Of a DNA stretch of 64,000 nucleotides, positions 37,830 through 51,400 are shown piece by piece (position 1 is the first letter of the stretch; every line of letters begins with the position of its first letter). The stretch is from assembly GCF_015667585.1 (NCBI RefSeq), contig NZ_JADPEG010000001.1, forward strand, positions 182,450 to 246,449, read 5' to 3'. Below the pieces are notes generated by a model, which had not been told where the DNA came from, did not search any database, and saw only the letters and a program-made list of their open reading frames with translations. Both the position numbers and the translations under genes were made by a program. Origin of the DNA: Clostridium sp. D33t1_170424_F3. Lineage in GTDB: Bacteria > Bacillota > Clostridia > Oscillospirales > Acutalibacteraceae.

Positions 37830-37907
37830 ACGACACCTCCTCACTATAGAAGTAATATATGTCAAGCGGAAAACCGCCAAACATCAAAAAAAGATTTGAA
37901 CACAATT

Positions 37908-37944
37908 TTATCCTGTCCCGAAATTTCTCCTCGGGACAGGATAA
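37908..37944 (-). repeat. 14-bp perfect inverted repeat in the rpsL leader
   Basis: TTATCCTGTCCCGA and its exact complement flank a nine-base loop that contains GGAGA. There is no T run on either side, so it is not a normal intrinsic terminator. It lies in the 240-base leader between the rpsL promoter and rpsL. It could protect the RNA, act as a protein site or slow polymerase after rpoC. Confidence 0.6.
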
Positions 37945-38077
37945 ACGCTTTTCAACTTTCGCAATTGTCCGGCAAAATCCGCCGAATCCCAAGGCGATGT
38001 TCCCCATATTTTATGCATTTTACATGCAATCCCAGACATTATGGAGAATATTGCCTGCTCAATCGCTACAATTGGTT

Positions 38078-38107
38078 ATTATAACGCTAAATGGCCTCGT
38101 TTGTCAA
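38078..38107 (-). promoter_or_regulatory. Consensus promoter of rpsL-rpsG-fusA
   Basis: TTGACA (38102-38107) and TATAAT (38078-38083) with an 18-base spacer; overlaps the rpoC stop codon. Confidence 0.85.
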
Positions 38108-41100
38108 GTCCTCATTCGTGGGTTCGATCTCTACATCGCTGTAGCATTTCATACCCGTTCCGGCCGGAACCAGCTTGCCGATGATGACATTTTCCTTCAG
38201 GCCAAGCAGCGGATCGACCTTGCCCTTGATAGCGGCGTCGGTCAGCACGCGGGTTGTTTCCTGGAAGGAAGCTGCGGAGAGGAAGGAATCGGTCGCCAGG
38301 GAAGCCTTGGTGATACCCAGCAGCGTCGGAGAGCAGGTGGCCTCCTGCAGTTCCGTTTCACCGGCGGCAATCCGGTCGCGTATCTTCTGGTTTTCATATT
38401 CAAACTCAGATTTTTCCACCAAAGAACTGGGAAGCAGCGTGGTGTCGCCCGCCTCTTCCACCTTGACCTTCTTCATCATCTGGCGCACAATGACCTCGAT
38501 ATGCTTATCGTTGATATCAACGCCCTGCATCCGGTAAACGCGCTGGACTTCCTGAATCAGGTAATCCTGTACCGCATGTGTGCCGCTGATGGCAAGCACA
38601 TCGTGCGGGTTGACGGAACCTTCCGTAATACGGGTACCCGCCGGGATGACGTCGCCTTCGTTGACGATCAGGCGGGAACCGAACGGAATCAGGTAGGATT
38701 TGCTCTCCCCTGTCTCCAAATCGGTGACTACTGCGTGTTTGTTTTTCTTAATCTCCTCAAAGGAAACTTTTCCGCCAATTTCGCTCAGGATCGCCAGATG
38801 CTTCGGCTTACGGCCTTCGAAAAGCTCTTCAACACGCGGAAGACCCTGTGTGATATCCTCGGCACTCGCGACGCCGCCGGTATGGAACGTTCTCATCGTC
38901 AGCTGCGTGCCCGGCTCACCGATGGACTGCGCCGCAATGATGCCGACCGCCTCACCGACGGTGACCGGCTGGCCGTTCGCCAGGTTCGCACCGTAGCACT
39001 TCTTACAGACGCCGTGGCGCGCACGACAATTCAGGATGGAACGGATCTTGATGCGCTCCACGCCGTGGCCGACAATGATATCCGCGTCGTCGTCCGTCAT
39101 CATTTTATCTTTGGAAACCAGAACCGCACCCGTTTCCGGATCGACAAAGTCTTCCACCAGATAACGGCCGATCAGACGCTCATGCAGGGATTCGATGGCT
39201 TCCTTGCCCTCGCGGATATCGAAAACCACCAATCCGTCCGTGGCGCCGCAGTCGTCCTCGCGGATGATCACATCCTGAGAAACGTCGACCAGACGGCGGG
39301 TCAGGTAACCGGAGTCCGCCGTACGCAGCGCGGTATCGGCCAGGCCCTTACGGGCGCCGCGGGATGAAATAAAGTATTCCAAAATGTTCAGACCTTCACG
39401 GTAGTTTGCACGGATCGGAATTTCGATCGTCTTACCGGAGGTGTTGGCAATCAGTCCGCGCATACCGGCGAGCTGGCGAATCTGGCTCATGGAACCACGT
39501 GCGCCGGAGTCCGCCATCATGAAGATGGGGTTATAGCGGTTAAGGCCCTTCTGCAAGGCGCTGGTAACATCGTTTGTCGCTTTCTCCCAGGTCTTCAGCA
39601 CGGCGTTGTAACGTTCTCCATTGGAAAGCAAACCATTTTTGTACTGCTCGGAAATCATATCAATCCGCTGCTCCGCGCCGGCAATGATCTCCTTCTTTTG
39701 CGGCGGAATGGTCGCGTCGCAAACCGCAACGGTGATGGCGCTCTTGGTGGAATACTTATATCCCTGCGCCTTTACAGCATCCAGCACCTCAGAGGTTTTT
39801 GGGACGCCATGGGTCTTAATACACTTGTCAATGATCTTTCCAAGCTGCTTTTTACCAGCAAGGAAATCAATTTCAAAATCAAACGCCGTTTCCGGATTGG
39901 AACGATCCACAAAACCGAGATCCTGCGGGATCGGGCGGTTGAAGATCATACGGCCAACCGTGGTGTTGACCAGCTTGCTGACCATCTTACCGTCGATTTC
40001 CATCGTGCGGCGCACCTTGATCTTCGCATGCAGGCTGACCGTTTTGGACTCATACGCCAGAATCGCTTCGTCAAAGTCCTTGAAGACCTTGCCTTCGCCC
40101 ATCTCGCCGTCTTTATCCAATGTCAGATAATAGGAACCCAGGACCATGTCCTGCGTCGGAACGGTAACCGGGCGGCCGTCGGACGGCTTGAGCAGGTTGC
40201 CGGCCGCCAGCATCAGGAAGCGGGCTTCCGCCTGCGCCTCGGAGGAAAGCGGCACGTGAACCGCCATCTGATCGCCGTCGAAGTCCGCATTGTAAGCGGT
40301 ACAGGCCAGCGGATGCAGTTTCAACGCACGGCCTTCCACCAGCACCGGCTCAAACGCCTGAATACCCAGTCTGTGCAGCGTAGGCGCACGGTTGAGCAGG
40401 ACCGGGTGGTTTTTGATTACAATTTCAAGTGCGTCCCAAACTTCCGGCTTCGCTCTTTCTACCGCTTTTCTGGCCGCTTTAATGTTGCCTGCCGCGCCGG
40501 TTTCTACCAGACGCTTCATGACAAAGGGCTTGAACAGCTCCAGCGCCATTTCCTTTGGCAGGCCGCACTGGTACATCTTGAGTTCCGGACCGACGACAAT
40601 AACGGAACGGCCGGAATAGTCGACGCGCTTGCCCAGCAGGTTCTGACGGAATCGGCCCTGCTTGCCTTTCAGCATATCAGAAAGGGATTTCAGCGGGCGG
40701 TTGTTTGGTCCGGTAACCGGACGGCCGCGGCGGCCGTTGTCGATCAGCGCATCGACTGCTTCCTGCAGCATACGCTTCTCGTTGCGGACAATGATGTCCG
40801 GCGCACCCAGCTCCAGCAACCTCTTCAGACGGTTGTTGCGGTTGATTACACGGCGGTACAGGTCGTTCAAGTCGGAGGTGGCGAAACGGCCGCCGTCCAA
40901 CTGGACCATCGGACGAATATCAGGCGGAATGACCGGGACAACATCCAGAATCATCCACTCCGGACGGTTGCCGGAGAGGCGGAATGCCTCCACAACCTCC
41001 AGACGCTTGAGGATGCGGACGCGCTTCTGTCCGGAAGCATTGACCAGTTCATCCTTCAGCTCTTCGGATTCCCTTTCGAGGTTGATCTCCTCCAACAGCT

Positions 41101-41629
41101 TCTTGATCGCCTCAGCGCCCATGCTGGCCTCAAAATCGTCCTCATATTTCTCGCGCAGATCACGGTACTCTTTTTCACTCAGCATCTGCTTCTTCTGCAG
41201 CTCACGCACATTGCCGGGGTCCGTAACAATATACATGGCAAAATACAGAATCTTTTCCAGCATGCGGGGGGAAATATCCAGAATCAAACCCATTCTGGAG
41301 GGAATTCCTTTAAAATACCAGATGTGGGAAACCGGCGCGGCGAGCTCAATATGGCCCATGCGCTCGCGGCGGACCTTTGCTCTGGTGACTTCTACGCCGC
41401 AACGGTCGCAGATTTTTCCCTTGTAACGGATTCTTTTATACTTTCCGCAGTGGCACTCCCAGTCCTTCTGCGGGCCAAAGATGCGCTCACAGAAGAGGCC
41501 ATCGCGCTCCGGCTTCAGGGTACGGTAGTTGATCGTCTCCGGTTTCTTGACCTCGCCATGCGACCATTCCCGAATCTTATCCGGCGAAGCCAGTCCGATT
41601 TTTATAGATTCAAATACGTTAAATTCCAT
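38087..41629 (-). CDS. rpoC: RNA polymerase beta' subunit
   Basis: A 1180-residue catalytic subunit of RNA polymerase. The N-terminal zinc ribbon ([20 protein letters not shown], near residue 60), the active-site motif [12 protein letters not shown], the bridge and trigger-loop region and the second Cys cluster ([13 protein letters not shown]) are intact. GGGGG precedes the ATG. It follows rpoB by 18 bases. Length is typical for Clostridia, without the large insertions of some other phyla. Confidence 0.98.
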   Translation of the reverse strand: MEFNVFESIKIGLASPDKIREWSHGEVKKPETINYRTLKPERDGLFCERIFGPQKDWECHCGKYKRIRYKGKICDRCGVEVTRAKVRRERMGHIELAAPVSHIWYFKGIPSRMGLILDISPRMLEKILYFAMYIVTDPGNVRELQKKQMLSEKEYRDLREKYEDDFEASMGAEAIKKLLEEINLERESEELKDELVNASGQKRVRILKRLEVVEAFRLSGNRPEWMILDVVPVIPPDIRPMVQLDGGRFATSDLNDLYRRVINRNNRLKRLLELGAPDIIVRNEKRMLQEAVDALIDNGRRGRPVTGPNNRPLKSLSDMLKGKQGRFRQNLLGKRVDYSGRSVIVVGPELKMYQCGLPKEMALELFKPFVMKRLVETGAAGNIKAARKAVERAKPEVWDALEIVIKNHPVLLNRAPTLHRLGIQAFEPVLVEGRALKLHPLACTAYNADFDGDQMAVHVPLSSEAQAEARFLMLAAGNLLKPSDGRPVTVPTQDMVLGSYYLTLDKDGEMGEGKVFKDFDEAILAYESKTVSLHAKIKVRRTMEIDGKMVSKLVNTTVGRMIFNRPIPQDLGFVDRSNPETAFDFEIDFLAGKKQLGKIIDKCIKTHGVPKTSEVLDAVKAQGYKYSTKSAITVAVCDATIPPQKKEIIAGAEQRIDMISEQYKNGLLSNGERYNAVLKTWEKATNDVTSALQKGLNRYNPIFMMADSGARGSMSQIRQLAGMRGLIANTSGKTIEIPIRANYREGLNILEYFISSRGARKGLADTALRTADSGYLTRRLVDVSQDVIIREDDCGATDGLVVFDIREGKEAIESLHERLIGRYLVEDFVDPETGAVLVSKDKMMTDDDADIIVGHGVERIKIRSILNCRARHGVCKKCYGANLANGQPVTVGEAVGIIAAQSIGEPGTQLTMRTFHTGGVASAEDITQGLPRVEELFEGRKPKHLAILSEIGGKVSFEEIKKNKHAVVTDLETGESKSYLIPFGSRLIVNEGDVIPAGTRITEGSVNPHDVLAISGTHAVQDYLIQEVQRVYRMQGVDINDKHIEVIVRQMMKKVKVEEAGDTTLLPSSLVEKSEFEYENQKIRDRIAAGETELQEATCSPTLLGITKASLATDSFLSAASFQETTRVLTDAAIKGKVDPLLGLKENVIIGKLVPAGTGMKCYSDVEIEPTNEDLTNEAI

Positions 41630-41647
41630 ATTGTAACCCCCTTCAAT

Positions 41648-45400
<3,753 letters not shown>

Positions 45401-45570
45401 TGGCTCAATCACTCCATTCAAATATTTACCATCCTGTGGCATAAATGAAACATTATCACTTTGCCTGATCACCGATTTCCCGGCTTTCGTGAGAAACTCT
45501 TGCCTTTTTCGCGGAGTTGTGATATTATATACAAAAATAGACATGAGTATATGTTTCCATGATGATGCAG
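45401..45570 (-). other. rpoB leader, open in frame with rpoB
   Basis: About 170 transcribed bases between the promoter and rpoB. It contains no stop in the rpoB frame from an ATG at 45544 onward, but no ribosome site precedes that ATG, and the encoded 48 residues look unlike other RpoB N-termini. No terminator-like structure was found. Confidence 0.45.
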
Positions 45571-45576
45571 TTTATT

Positions 45577-45605
45577 ATTTTATAACAATATATAGTGTTT
45601 GTCAA
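45577..45605 (-). promoter_or_regulatory. Consensus promoter of rpoB-rpoC
   Basis: TTGACA (45600-45605) and TAAAAT (45577-45582) separated by exactly 17 bases, in a very AT-rich stretch. Confidence 0.85.
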
Positions 45606-45826
45606 GGTAATTTTTGTTTTTACCTTGACTTTTTTATTTTTTTATGATGCGTCCTATTTTCAACGATAAATTCTGTGTATAAATGCCAGATTCTGGTAGG
45701 AACAAATTTCTTTTCTGCCGAAATAAGCCGATTCCTGCCATGGCAACCTTTACCCGCGGGACCCTATATCGCCCGTTTTTTCATATGCGGTTGCATGTTT
45801 ATGATTCGGTCCGTTTAAAATTTTTG
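45606..45826. other. Intergenic stretch upstream of rpoB promoter
   Basis: No gene, RNA or repeat was recognised between the rpoB promoter and the rrf2 terminator. The part next to the promoter is T/A-rich on the minus strand and may act as an UP element. Confidence 0.4.
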
Positions 45827-45879
45827 AAAAAAGCTCCCGGATGCCTGCGGTTAAACCGCTGTAAGCGTCCGGGAGCTTT
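45827..45879 (-). terminator. Terminator of the dgt-dnaG-rpoD-rrf2 operon
   Basis: AAAGCTCCCGGA pairs with TCCGGGAGCTTT, with an inner GCGGTTAAACCGC hairpin, followed by TTTTTTC on the minus strand. It lies 20 bases after the rrf2 stop. Confidence 0.9.
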
Positions 45880-45898
45880 CTCACTATGTAAGGCGTAT

Positions 45899-46309
45899 TT
45901 ATTGGGCAGACTTATCCTTCCCCTCTTCACAGGCAAAGGTATAGGAGTCCAGCTTGTCCCGCACGACGGCGGAAACCTCATCATAAATCTGGTGAAACCG
46001 GCAGCTTGTCGTATGCGAGCAGCAGTATTCCTCACACTGGCACCGGCTGATCCGGTACGGACCCTCCACGGACTCGATGACCTGCCGCAAAGTGATTTCC
46101 CCCGCGGGATGCGCCAGCATATACCCGCCATGCGCGCCCTTGTAGGAAACAATAATATCGTCGGCAACCAGCTTGCGCAGGATTTTCAAAGCAAAACGCA
46201 GGGGCACATGCGTGTCTTCCGCAATGGTGCGCGCATCGACTTTTTCTTTGGAAACCGCCAGCCGCTCCACAATCCGGACCGCATAGTCCGCCTCCAGCGT
46301 CATATGCAT
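45899..46309 (-). CDS. Rrf2 family transcriptional regulator with Cys-rich loop
   Basis: A 136-residue winged-helix regulator. Residues 1-65 contain LEADYAVRIVERLA and KGAHGGYMLA (the wing); Cys90, Cys92, Cys96, Cys97 and Cys103 (RCQCEEYCCSHTTSC) form a loop comparable to the [Fe-S]-binding loop of IscR/NsrR/CymR relatives, though with more Cys than the usual three. It may sense iron-sulphur or redox state. GGAGGG precedes two possible ATGs (46309, 46303); the first is annotated. It lies 10 bases after rpoD, so it shares the sigma-factor operon. No isc or suf genes are adjacent. Confidence 0.88.
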   Translation of the reverse strand: MHMTLEADYAVRIVERLAVSKEKVDARTIAEDTHVPLRFALKILRKLVADDIIVSYKGAHGGYMLAHPAGEITLRQVIESVEGPYRISRCQCEEYCCSHTTSCRFHQIYDEVSAVVRDKLDSYTFACEEGKDKSAQ

Positions 46310-46319
46310 AGAATCCCTC

Positions 46320-47423
46320 CTAGTCCAAAAAATCTTTCAGCTTCTTGCTGCGGCTTGGATGGCGCAGCTTGCGCAGCGCTTTTGCCTCGATCTGACGGAT
46401 GCGCTCGCGGGTCACGTTGAACTCCTTGCCAACTTCCTCCAGCGTACGCGACCGCCCATCCTCCAGTCCAAACCGGAGGCTGAGCACTTTTTCTTCTCTG
46501 GGCGTCAGCGTATCCAGGACGTCCGCCAGCTGTTCTTTCAAAAGCGTGTGGGACGCGGCGTCCTGCGGCGCGGGCGCATCATCGTCGGGAATGAAATCTC
46601 CCAGATGGCTGTCCTCTTCCTCACCGATCGGCGTTTCCAGCGAAACCGGCTCCTGCGCCACACGCATGATTTCCCGCACTTTATCGACCGGCATATCCAG
46701 CTCCGCGGAAATGTCTTCCGCGCTGGGCTCGTGGCCGTTTGTGTGCAACAGCTGACTGGAAACCTTTTTTACCTTATTAATGGTTTCCACCATATGCACC
46801 GGAATGCGGATCGTGCGCGCCTGATCCGCGATGGCGCGGGTGATCGCCTGGCGTATCCACCAGGTCGCATAAGTGGAAAATTTAAAGCCCTTTGTATAGT
46901 CAAACTTTTCAACTGCTTTAATCAGGCCCAGATTGCCCTCCTGGATCAGGTCCAAAAACTGCATGCCACGGCCCAGATAGCGCTTCGCAATGCTGACTAC
47001 CAAACGCAGGTTGGCTTCTGACAAACGCTTTTTCGCCCGCTCGTCGCCCTCATTGATGCGGATCGCAAGATCGATCTCCTCTTCGGGAGAAAGCAGCGGC
47101 ACACGGCCGATTTCTTTTAAATAAACTTTTACAGGGTCATCAATTGCGATGCCCTCTGTGCTCAATGCAGATTCCAGATTTTCATCCTCCGTGGTTTCCG
47201 TGGTAAACTCAATCTCTTCCAGAGGAACGTCGGCAAAGTCTTCAATAATCTCAACGCCCTGCGCTTCCAGCGTATCATAGAATTTTTCAATTTGTTCCGG
47301 TTCAAAATCGAGCTCGCCGATGGCGTCCAGAATCTCCTTGGTGGAGAGCTGGCCCTTCGCTTTTCCCTGCTCGATCAAGTCTTTGATGACTGTTTTTTTA
47401 TCCGGTGTTGCTGCTGCTCCCAT
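46320..47423 (-). CDS. rpoD: Primary sigma factor RpoD/SigA
   Basis: A 367-residue housekeeping sigma-70. Region 1.1 is short; region 2 is intact ([35 protein letters not shown] in pieces, then [15 protein letters not shown]), region 3 and region 4 follow ([30 protein letters not shown]). It recognises TTGACA/TATAAT promoters such as those seen at rpoB, rpsL and the MATE gene. Twelve bases after dnaG and 10 before rrf2, in the classic dnaG-rpoD arrangement. Confidence 0.98.
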   Translation of the reverse strand: MGAAATPDKKTVIKDLIEQGKAKGQLSTKEILDAIGELDFEPEQIEKFYDTLEAQGVEIIEDFADVPLEEIEFTTETTEDENLESALSTEGIAIDDPVKVYLKEIGRVPLLSPEEEIDLAIRINEGDERAKKRLSEANLRLVVSIAKRYLGRGMQFLDLIQEGNLGLIKAVEKFDYTKGFKFSTYATWWIRQAITRAIADQARTIRIPVHMVETINKVKKVSSQLLHTNGHEPSAEDISAELDMPVDKVREIMRVAQEPVSLETPIGEEEDSHLGDFIPDDDAPAPQDAASHTLLKEQLADVLDTLTPREEKVLSLRFGLEDGRSRTLEEVGKEFNVTRERIRQIEAKALRKLRHPSRSKKLKDFLD

Positions 47424-47435
47424 GTGTACGTCCCC

Positions 47436-49202
47436 CTATTTCTTCTTCGACTTCAAGTCCGCGAGGTATTGTTCAATACTCTGCGTTGGAACCGAAGCGA
47501 CATCTTCCATGTTTATTTTAGCATGCTCCTGTTCGATCACTTCTATATATTCGTCCGCATCCTCCCTGGTGGCGGATACGTCGCTGTATTTTGCAAAAAT
47601 CCGGGCAATCGCACCGATTTCATCCACGGAAAATTCTCCGGAAATCTCCGTCAGCCCGTAATCCTTGCCATCCATCATTTTCCCCACGATTGTCTGATAT
47701 ACGCGGCGATTGAAAGAAGTGGTAAATTTTTCAGGCGGCAAACGGCGTACGACCTCTTTAGCATGATCCGGATATTTCGTAATATACGCAATCAGCGCCT
47801 CTTCCGCGCTTGCAGCGCGCAAATGCTTGACTTTTTCCGGATTGATGCTGTCTCCGATGCCGACTGCCTGCTGCTGAAATGTTTTAAACTGCTTCTGCTG
47901 GCGCTGTTTTTGCCGCTTCCGGCTGTTCTTGTCCACCTGCATCATGATGGAAGACCGGTCCACGCCGATTTCTTCCGCCAGCTTCCCGGCATAGATTTCC
48001 TGCTCCATCCGGTTGTCCAGCGTGGCCAGCAGCTCCGCCGCACCCGTCAGATAGGCTACTCGCCCGTCAGCGCTCTCCAGATTGCAGGTACTGCGAATTT
48101 TGGAGAGCCGGTATTCCACGTCGTTTCCGCAGGAATCCAACAGCTGCTTAAACCGGACCGGACCCTGCTCGCCGTACGATCGTATGTATTCGTCCGGGTC
48201 TTTTCCCCCCACAATTTTCAGCACCTTGACCAGAATTCCCGCGTCTCGCAAAATGGGGATCGCGCGCGCCGTCGCCTTTTGTCCCGCCTCGTCGGCGTCA
48301 TAGCAGATGACAACCTCTTTTGCATACCGCGCCATCAGACGCGCCTGCTCAACGGTCAGCGCGGTACCCAATGTGGCGACAGCATTGGCAAACCCCGCCT
48401 GGTGCAGGGAGATGACATCCATATAGCCTTCCGCCAAAATGAGCTGTTCGCCGCCGTGATTCTTGGCAAAATTTAAAGCAAACAACGCGTCGCTTTTGCG
48501 GAATACCAGCGTATCCGAGGTGTTCAGATATTTTGGCTTTGCGTCACTGAGCACGCGGCCGCCAAAGGCAATGACATTCCCGCGCAGGTCGATGATCGGA
48601 TACATCACCCGGTCGTAAAAGCGGTCGACCGTCCCGCCGTTTCGTCCCTTAAACGCGACGTTTGCAGCGATGATTTCCTCGGATCCATATCCTTTTTTTT
48701 GAAGATAATCAGTCAGCGCAAAGCGGGCAGACGGTGAATAACCCAAACCAAAATGCTTGATCGTTTTCATGGACAGCCCACGGCCCGTCAGATAGGAAAG
48801 CCCCGGTTCACCCTGCTCCGACAACAGCATTGCATGATAAAAGCGTGCTGCCTCCCGGTTAATCTCATAGATTCGGGTGCGCAGCTTTGCCATACCGTCG
48901 TCCACATGGTTTTCCGGCACCGGAATTCCCGCGCGCTGGGCAAGCAGGCGAATCGCCTCCATATAATCCAGGTTTTCAATGCGGCGGATAAACGTGATGA
49001 CATCGCCCCCCGCCCCGCAGCCGAAACAGTAGAACGACCCGTTTTCCGGATAGACGTTGAAGGACGGCGTTTTTTCATTGTGAAACGGGCAGAGGCCCAC
49101 CATGTTCCTGCCGCTGCGCCGCAGGGAAACATAGGACGAAACGACTTCGACAATGTCGCTCCGCATTTTCAGCTCCTGCAAAAATAACTCCGGCAAAGGC
49201 AT
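47436..49202 (-). CDS. dnaG: DNA primase
   Basis: A 588-residue primase synthesising RNA primers at the replication fork. The CHC2 zinc motif is Cys38, His41, Cys59 and Cys62 (CPFHNEKTPSF, CFGCGAGG); the TOPRIM core contains LAEGYMDVISLHQAG and DADEAGQKA; a C-terminal helicase-interacting domain ends the protein. It sits 28 bases after dgt and 12 before rpoD, the macromolecular-synthesis operon layout but with dgt in place of rpsU. Confidence 0.97.
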   Translation of the reverse strand: MPLPELFLQELKMRSDIVEVVSSYVSLRRSGRNMVGLCPFHNEKTPSFNVYPENGSFYCFGCGAGGDVITFIRRIENLDYMEAIRLLAQRAGIPVPENHVDDGMAKLRTRIYEINREAARFYHAMLLSEQGEPGLSYLTGRGLSMKTIKHFGLGYSPSARFALTDYLQKKGYGSEEIIAANVAFKGRNGGTVDRFYDRVMYPIIDLRGNVIAFGGRVLSDAKPKYLNTSDTLVFRKSDALFALNFAKNHGGEQLILAEGYMDVISLHQAGFANAVATLGTALTVEQARLMARYAKEVVICYDADEAGQKATARAIPILRDAGILVKVLKIVGGKDPDEYIRSYGEQGPVRFKQLLDSCGNDVEYRLSKIRSTCNLESADGRVAYLTGAAELLATLDNRMEQEIYAGKLAEEIGVDRSSIMMQVDKNSRKRQKQRQQKQFKTFQQQAVGIGDSINPEKVKHLRAASAEEALIAYITKYPDHAKEVVRRLPPEKFTTSFNRRVYQTIVGKMMDGKDYGLTEISGEFSVDEIGAIARIFAKYSDVSATREDADEYIEVIEQEHAKINMEDVASVPTQSIEQYLADLKSKKK

Positions 49203-49230
49203 GGCAATTCCTCCGATTCACGGCCGATAC

Positions 49231-50226
49231 TCAAATATTCCAGGCCTTGGGAATATAAATCTCTCTGAACAGCTGAATCGCGAAATGGTCTGTCATCCCC
49301 GCGATATAGTCGCAGGCGGCCCGCTCCCGGCCCTCTTGCTCCGCAATCCAGCGCATATCGGGCGGCAGATGGTCCGGGTTCTTGAGATAGGTAAACAAAA
49401 TCTCGATCAAACCGGGGACCTTCTTTTCCTCCCCTTTGGCATACGGGTTAAAATATACCCGCTCATACATAAAATCATTCAGCCGGTCGAACGCCTGTTT
49501 ACGCTCCGGATCCATTTGAATGACGCCGTTTTGGCTGTTCTCTACAATAGCGCGTACCAGGCTGTTGATCCGCACGGATTTCCGGTTCCCCAGCAAATCC
49601 GTAATCTCTTTGGGAAGGTCGCTTTCTTTCAGCACCCCTGCCCGTTCCGCGTCGTCGATGTCGTGGTTAATGTAGGCAATGCGGTCCGCGTAACGGACAA
49701 TGCGGCCCTCCAGTGTCTGCGCCTCCCGGCCCCTGGTGTGACAGAGGATGCCGTCGCGCACTTCCTTTGTCAGGTTCAAACCCTGCCCGCCTTTTTCCAG
49801 CTTCTCCACAATGCGTACGCTTTGCTCATAGTGCCGGAATCCCTCCGGCATAATCTCGTTGAGCGCCCGTTCCCCCGCATGGCCAAAGGGCGTGTGTCCC
49901 AGGTCATGTCCCAGAGAGATAGCCTCCGTTAAATCCTCGTTCAGGAGCAGCGCCCGCGCAATGGTGCGCGCAATTTGCGCTACTTCCAGCGTATGTGTCA
50001 GACGCGTACGGTAGTGATCCCCCTCTGGAGACAGGAACACCTGTGTCTTCCGCTTCAGCCTGCGAAAGGACTTGCAATGGATAATCCGGTCCCGGTCCCT
50101 CTGGTAAGGCGTCCGCAGCTCACATTCCTCATCCGGCACATCCCTTCCCTGGGTATTGCGGGACAGTGCCGCATAGGGCGATAAAATCTGCTCTTCAATA
50201 TTTTGTGTCCGTTCTCTTACGGTCAT
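49231..50226 (-). CDS. dgt: Deoxyguanosinetriphosphate triphosphohydrolase-like protein
   Basis: A 331-residue HD-domain enzyme hydrolysing dNTPs to nucleosides and triphosphate. RDRIIHCKSFRRLKRKTQVF, RTRLTHTLEVAQIAR and the HD pair in LGHDLGHTPFGHAGE are characteristic of the Dgt family. The ATG at 50226 follows GAGGG; an upstream in-frame TTG at 50250 lacks a site. The gene heads the dnaG-rpoD operon, linking dNTP control to priming. A minus-strand TATAAT near 50272 lies before it, with a poor -35. Confidence 0.92.
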   Translation of the reverse strand: MTVRERTQNIEEQILSPYAALSRNTQGRDVPDEECELRTPYQRDRDRIIHCKSFRRLKRKTQVFLSPEGDHYRTRLTHTLEVAQIARTIARALLLNEDLTEAISLGHDLGHTPFGHAGERALNEIMPEGFRHYEQSVRIVEKLEKGGQGLNLTKEVRDGILCHTRGREAQTLEGRIVRYADRIAYINHDIDDAERAGVLKESDLPKEITDLLGNRKSVRINSLVRAIVENSQNGVIQMDPERKQAFDRLNDFMYERVYFNPYAKGEEKKVPGLIEILFTYLKNPDHLPPDMRWIAEQEGRERAACDYIAGMTDHFAIQLFREIYIPKAWNI

Positions 50227-50316
50227 GGTTACACACCCTCTTCCTATCAACGGTCGGTATAAAAGGCGCTTCCATGTATTATATACGCAACTTAATGCGA
50301 TTTTCCTGCAAAATTT

Positions 50317-50940
50317 TTAAAAAACTCTAAAAAAATTTTTGCCAATTTTTGTCACAGTGACAGTCCCGCAGGTCGCATCCGCCAAACGCGGTTGAAGACG
50401 TTCCAGTTCCTCCTCTGTAATATGAAAGCAAATCTTCACCTGATCGGTAAACTGCGCGTCGTCCACCACGCCGCCGCATTCCGGTACCAGCGCCTGCAGC
50501 CGCCCGTACTGGTTGTAATCGCAGGACAGCTCTGCCAGAAGGCACTCCCGCATGGTGATTATCTCCGCCTGCTCCAGCGCAAGGGACGCACCATGCGAAT
50601 ATGCGCGCACCAAGCCCCCGGCGCCGAGCAGAATCCCGCCAAAATACCGCGTTACCACGACCACGGTATCGGTAACGCCGGATTTCAGCAAAACATCCAA
50701 AGTGGGAATCCCCGCGGTCCCCTGCGGTTCCCCGTCGTCGGAATAACGTTTCACCTGCCCGTCCCGCAAAGTATAGGCATAAACGTTGTGTGAGGCGTCC
50801 CAATACTTTCCCTTGAGTTCATTGATGAAGGCGATTGCTTCCTCTTCCGTCTTTACGGGCTTGGCATGGCCGATAAAGCGGGACCTGCGCTCCGTAAATT
50901 CCCCGCTGGCGCGGTTGAGCACCGTTTTATATTCCGTCAT
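50317..50940 (-). CDS. YigZ/IMPACT family protein
   Basis: A 207-residue protein of the UPF0029/IMPACT family. SRFIGHAKPVKTEEEAI, then DASHNVYAY and the SDDGEPQGTAG segment mark the N-terminal domain, and TRYFGGILLGAGGLVRAYS its nucleic-acid-binding face; the C-terminal ferredoxin-like domain (about 130-205) completes it. Eukaryotic IMPACT modulates Gcn2; the bacterial role is not established. GGAGGG precedes the ATG. It is 90 bases upstream of dgt and may be transcribed with it. Confidence 0.9.
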   Translation of the reverse strand: MTEYKTVLNRASGEFTERRSRFIGHAKPVKTEEEAIAFINELKGKYWDASHNVYAYTLRDGQVKRYSDDGEPQGTAGIPTLDVLLKSGVTDTVVVVTRYFGGILLGAGGLVRAYSHGASLALEQAEIITMRECLLAELSCDYNQYGRLQALVPECGGVVDDAQFTDQVKICFHITEEELERLQPRLADATCGTVTVTKIGKNFFRVF

Positions 50941-50991
50941 AGCGCCCTCCGGTATCCCGGCGTCCGGCGCGCCGCCAGAACGCCTGTGTTA

Positions 50992-51027
50992 TAAAACAGA
51001 AGGCGACGCAACATCCATTGCGCCGCC
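50992..51027 (-). terminator. Intrinsic terminator of rpmE
   Basis: GGCGGCGCAA pairs with TTGCGTCGCC (one G-T pair) around a six-base loop, followed by TTCTGTTTTAT on the minus strand. Confidence 0.85.
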
Positions 51028-51052
51028 AAAGTTGTTAAAATAAAGAACCCGA

Positions 51053-51262
51053 TTATTTTTTGTCCTGAAGACCATAACGCTTCTTAAACATATCGACACG
51101 GCCGCTCGTATCAACCAGCTTCTGCTTACCGGTAAAGAACGGATGGCATTTGGAGCATATTTCAACGCGGATGTCTTCTCTTGTGGATCTGGTCTCGATC
51201 ACATTGCCGCAAGCGCATTTAATGGTCGTCTCTTTATACTGGGGATGGATCTTTTCCTTCAT
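51053..51262 (-). CDS. rpmE: 50S ribosomal protein L31, zinc-binding type
   Basis: A 69-residue large-subunit protein. The Cys16-x-Cys18 and Cys36-x-x-Cys39 pairs ([17 protein letters not shown]) show it is the zinc-containing A form, which cells can replace by a Cys-less paralogue under zinc limitation. Monocistronic, with a good promoter 45 bases upstream and a terminator. GAGGTGA precedes the ATG. Confidence 0.97.
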   Translation of the reverse strand: MKEKIHPQYKETTIKCACGNVIETRSTREDIRVEICSKCHPFFTGKQKLVDTSGRVDMFKKRYGLQDKK

Positions 51263-51304
51263 CTGTTGTCACCTCTTTCAGCCAAACTGCAACCTAACGT
51301 TTGA

Positions 51305-51333
51305 ATTTTAACACAGAACGACTAAAATTGCAA
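51305..51333 (-). promoter_or_regulatory. Promoter of rpmE
   Basis: TTGCAA (51328-51333) and TAAAAT (51305-51310) with a 17-base spacer. No Zur-type dyad was recognised around it. Confidence 0.7.
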
Positions 51334-51400
51334 GAGCTATTGTATATTAATTTCCATTTCGCTGAAAAAGGGCCCTATCCGTCTGAAAACCGCCAAACGG

